Of a DNA stretch of 7,094 nucleotides, positions 5,306-7,094 are shown in pieces (the first letter of the stretch is position 1; each line of letters opens with the position of its first letter). The position numbers were made by a program, and so were the translations under genes. The notes under the pieces are model-generated. The model was not told where the DNA came from, ran no database searches, and worked only from the letters and a program-made list of their open reading frames with translations. This stretch comes from JAXHTH01 sp034211115 (GTDB lineage: Bacteria; Planctomycetota; Phycisphaerae; Phycisphaerales; SM1A02), in NCBI GenBank assembly GCA_034211115.1, contig JAXHTH010000125.1:1-7094 (forward strand), read 5' to 3'.

Positions 5306-7094
5306 ATGATCGCACACCAAACATCAACCGGCCGTCGTTTTTTTGGGCGCCTGCGGTCCGTTTGTGCGCTTTGCGTGCTCGTGGCCGGCCCGGCGCTCGG
5401 GCAGGAAGGGGCAGACGAGGCAGCGCAGCCGGTTCAGGTAACCGACTACGACACCGTCACCCTTGCCGTGCAGGACACCGATCTGTCCCAGGTTCTGGAG
5501 ATGCTCTCCATCCAGAGCCAGAAGAACATCATCACCTCCAAGAACGTCTCGGCGACCATCTCCGCCAACCTCTATGACGTGACGTTCTACGAGGCGCTGG
5601 ACGCCATCCTCAAGGTGAACGGGTACGACTACATTGAGGACGGCAACTTCATCTACATCTACACGCTCGCCGAGATGGAGGAGATGGAGGCGGCGAAGCG
5701 GAAGACGGAGAGCCGCATCTTCGAGCTCGATTACCTCTCCGCCACCGACGCCAACGAGTTCATCACCCCCCTGCTCAGCGAGGCGGGCAAGAGCTCCTAC
5801 CGCGGCGACGTGGACCCGGGCATCAAGCCCGACACCTCCAACGCCGGCGAGGACAGCTACGCCTTCACCGCCAAGCTCGTGGTCAACGACTACCCGGAGA
5901 ACCTGGAGCGCATCGCGGCCATGCTCGAGGAGCTGGACACGCCGCCCCAGCAGGTGCTCATCGAGGCCACCATCCTCCAGACGTCGCTGGATGAGGCCAA
6001 CGCGTTCGGCGTCGACTTCTCCATCCTCAGCAACGTCGACTTCCTCAACTTCACCAACCCGCTGTCCGGCGTGAACAACCTGCTGGCCGGCAGCGACGAG
6101 ACCAACGGCTTCCAGCCCGAGGAAAACGAGGCCTTCGCCCTCAACCAGACGGTGGGCGGCACCGCCGGGCCCGGCGGGTTGAAGATCGGGTTCATGGATG
6201 ACGACTTCTCGATCTTCCTCCGCGTGCTCGATCAGGTCACCGACACCACCGTCCTCTCCCGGCCGAAGATCATGTGCCTCAACCGCCAGCGGGCGGAGGT
6301 GCTCGTGGGCCGTCGCGTCGGCTACCTGTCGACCACCGCCACCGAAACCACCACCACCCAGACGGTCGAGTTCCTCGATACCGGTATTCAGCTCATGTTC
6401 CGGCCCTTCATCGCCCGCAACGGGATGATCCGGATGGAACTGTATCCGAGCGTGTCGGAGGCGAGCCTGCGCACGGTCACCGACGCCCAGGGCCTGCAGG
6501 TCACGATTCCCGACGAGCTGACCAACGAGCTGACCACCAACGTCCGCATCAAGGACGGCCAGACGCTGGTGCTGGGCGGCCTGTTCCGGGAATCCACCAG
6601 CATCACCCGCCGGCAGGTCCCGCTGCTGGGCGACATCCCCGTGCTCGGGGCGGCCTTCCGCGGCCAGGATGACACGATCGGGCGCGAGGAGATCATGTTC
6701 CTCATCACGCCCTCCATCGTGCACGACGACGTGCTCTGGGAGCTGGGTGAAGAGGCGATGGCCTTCAACGATCGCGCCCAGGTCGGCGCGCGGCAGGGGC
6801 TGCTGCCCTTCAGTCGTGACAAGCAGACCATCAACCACAACCAGCGCGCCCTGGAGGCCTTCAACCGCGGGGACGTGGACAAGGCCCTCTACTACATCAA
6901 CAACTCCCTGCGCCTCGATCCCGCCCAGCCGGAGATGATCAAGTTCCGCGAGCGCGTGATCGGGTCCGACACCGACTCTCACGAGCGCGGCCTGCTGGAG
7001 CGCACCGTGCGCGACAAGTTCGGAGCGGCCCCGGCCGGCGCGGAGTCCAAGGCGCAGGCCGAGACCGTCGGCGCCCGTGGCGGCGACGTGGCCT
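5306..7094 (+). CDS. Outer-membrane secretin (PilQ/GspD family) with C-terminal TPR, 3' end outside window
   Basis: Forms the outer-membrane channel of the machine. 596 residues are visible and the frame is open at the window edge. A signal peptide covers 1-32, with a likely cut at A-L-G^Q. An N0/STN domain lies at about 48-120 (V-T-L-A-V-Q-D-T-D-L-S-Q-V-L-E-M-L). One N1-type domain follows at about 137-211 (F-E-L-D-Y-L-S-A-T-D-A and L-V-V-N-D-Y-P-E-N-L-E), with an insertion near 161-181. The secretin domain runs from V-L-I-E-A (217-221) to F-L-I-T-P (465-469) and contains the signature V-P-L-L-G-D-I-P-V-L-G (438-448). After it, residues 512-545 read as a TPR (A-L-E-A-F-N-R-G-D-V-D-K-A-L). 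No AMIN domain and no N2 or N3 repeats are seen, so the periplasmic part is short. ATG 5306 has CAGGAG at 5289-5294. Context favours PilQ, although GspD is possible. It is not a lipoprotein; the signal-peptide Cys (20, 23) are not in a lipobox. Confidence 0.95.
   Translation, partial: MIAHQTSTGRRFFGRLRSVCALCVLVAGPALGQEGADEAAQPVQVTDYDTVTLAVQDTDLSQVLEMLSIQSQKNIITSKNVSATISANLYDVTFYEALDAILKVNGYDYIEDGNFIYIYTLAEMEEMEAAKRKTESRIFELDYLSATDANEFITPLLSEAGKSSYRGDVDPGIKPDTSNAGEDSYAFTAKLVVNDYPENLERIAAMLEELDTPPQQVLIEATILQTSLDEANAFGVDFSILSNVDFLNFTNPLSGVNNLLAGSDETNGFQPEENEAFALNQTVGGTAGPGGLKIGFMDDDFSIFLRVLDQVTDTTVLSRPKIMCLNRQRAEVLVGRRVGYLSTTATETTTTQTVEFLDTGIQLMFRPFIARNGMIRMELYPSVSEASLRTVTDAQGLQVTIPDELTNELTTNVRIKDGQTLVLGGLFRESTSITRRQVPLLGDIPVLGAAFRGQDDTIGREEIMFLITPSIVHDDVLWELGEEAMAFNDRAQVGARQGLLPFSRDKQTINHNQRALEAFNRGDVDKALYYINNSLRLDPAQPEMIKFRERVIGSDTDSHERGLLERTVRDKFGAAPAGAESKAQAETVGARGGDVA

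Noticed and set aside
5338..5344. Run of seven T residues near the secretin start as a terminator
   Set aside because: It lies within the signal-peptide codons (Arg-Arg-Phe-Phe) and is preceded only by a 6-base CGGCCG palindrome, with no adequate stem-loop. It could at most be a slippage-prone site.
5324..6982. A 552-codon open frame on the minus strand opposite the secretin
   Set aside because: It is in register with the secretin codons. In GC-rich genes the sense codons TTA, CTA and TCA are nearly absent, so antisense stops are rare. The product is repetitive in Val, Gly, Glu and Asp with no domain, while the + strand reads a clear secretin.

Overview
All genes in this window lie on the + strand and belong to one locus for a type IV filament machine (type IV pilus or type II secretion superfamily). 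GC content is high throughout, with codons ending mostly in G or C, and start codons are mostly preceded by good Shine-Dalgarno sequences. The gene mix (a GspG-like major pseudopilin with a D-P-V-N-P-F-N segment, a PilM-PilN-PilO platform, a membrane-anchored GspC/PilP-like protein and a short secretin with a C-terminal TPR) suggests a Gram-negative bacterium. My best guess is a planctomycete of the Phycisphaerae type. That placement is inferred from general sequence flavour, not demonstrated; a deltaproteobacterium-like source is not excluded.

Layout: (1) 67-459, a major pseudopilin (GspG-like), followed at once by a strong intrinsic terminator at 488-521. (2) 563-1243, an unrecognised membrane-anchored protein that may be a degenerate minor pseudopilin with an EF-hand-like loop. 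(3) 1258-1560, a 100-residue single-span membrane protein of unknown function. (4) 1585-2184, a GspH/FimT-like minor pseudopilin. (5) 2226-3398 pilM, 3395-4087 pilN, 4080-4655 pilO and 4657-5262 a PilP/GspC-like protein, tightly packed with overlaps or a 1-nt gap. (6) 5306 to the window end, a secretin whose 3' end lies outside the window.

Proposed working: PilM is a cytoplasmic actin-like protein that binds the N-terminal I-D-L-L-P tail of PilN. PilN and PilO form the inner-membrane coiled-coil and ferredoxin-fold platform. The GspC/PilP-like protein links the platform to the periplasmic N-domains of the secretin, which forms the outer-membrane gate. The pseudopilins assemble into the filament or piston. 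No assembly ATPase (GspE/PilB), polytopic platform protein (GspF/PilC) or prepilin peptidase is in the window; they must be elsewhere if the system works.

The most interesting points are the hybrid gene content, the TPR fused behind the secretin domain (a possible built-in pilotin-like module), the two unknown membrane proteins inserted between the pseudopilin genes, and the terminator that separates the major pseudopilin from the rest. I saw no RNA genes, CRISPR arrays, insertion sequences or minus-strand genes. There is no gene-free stretch longer than about 105 bases.
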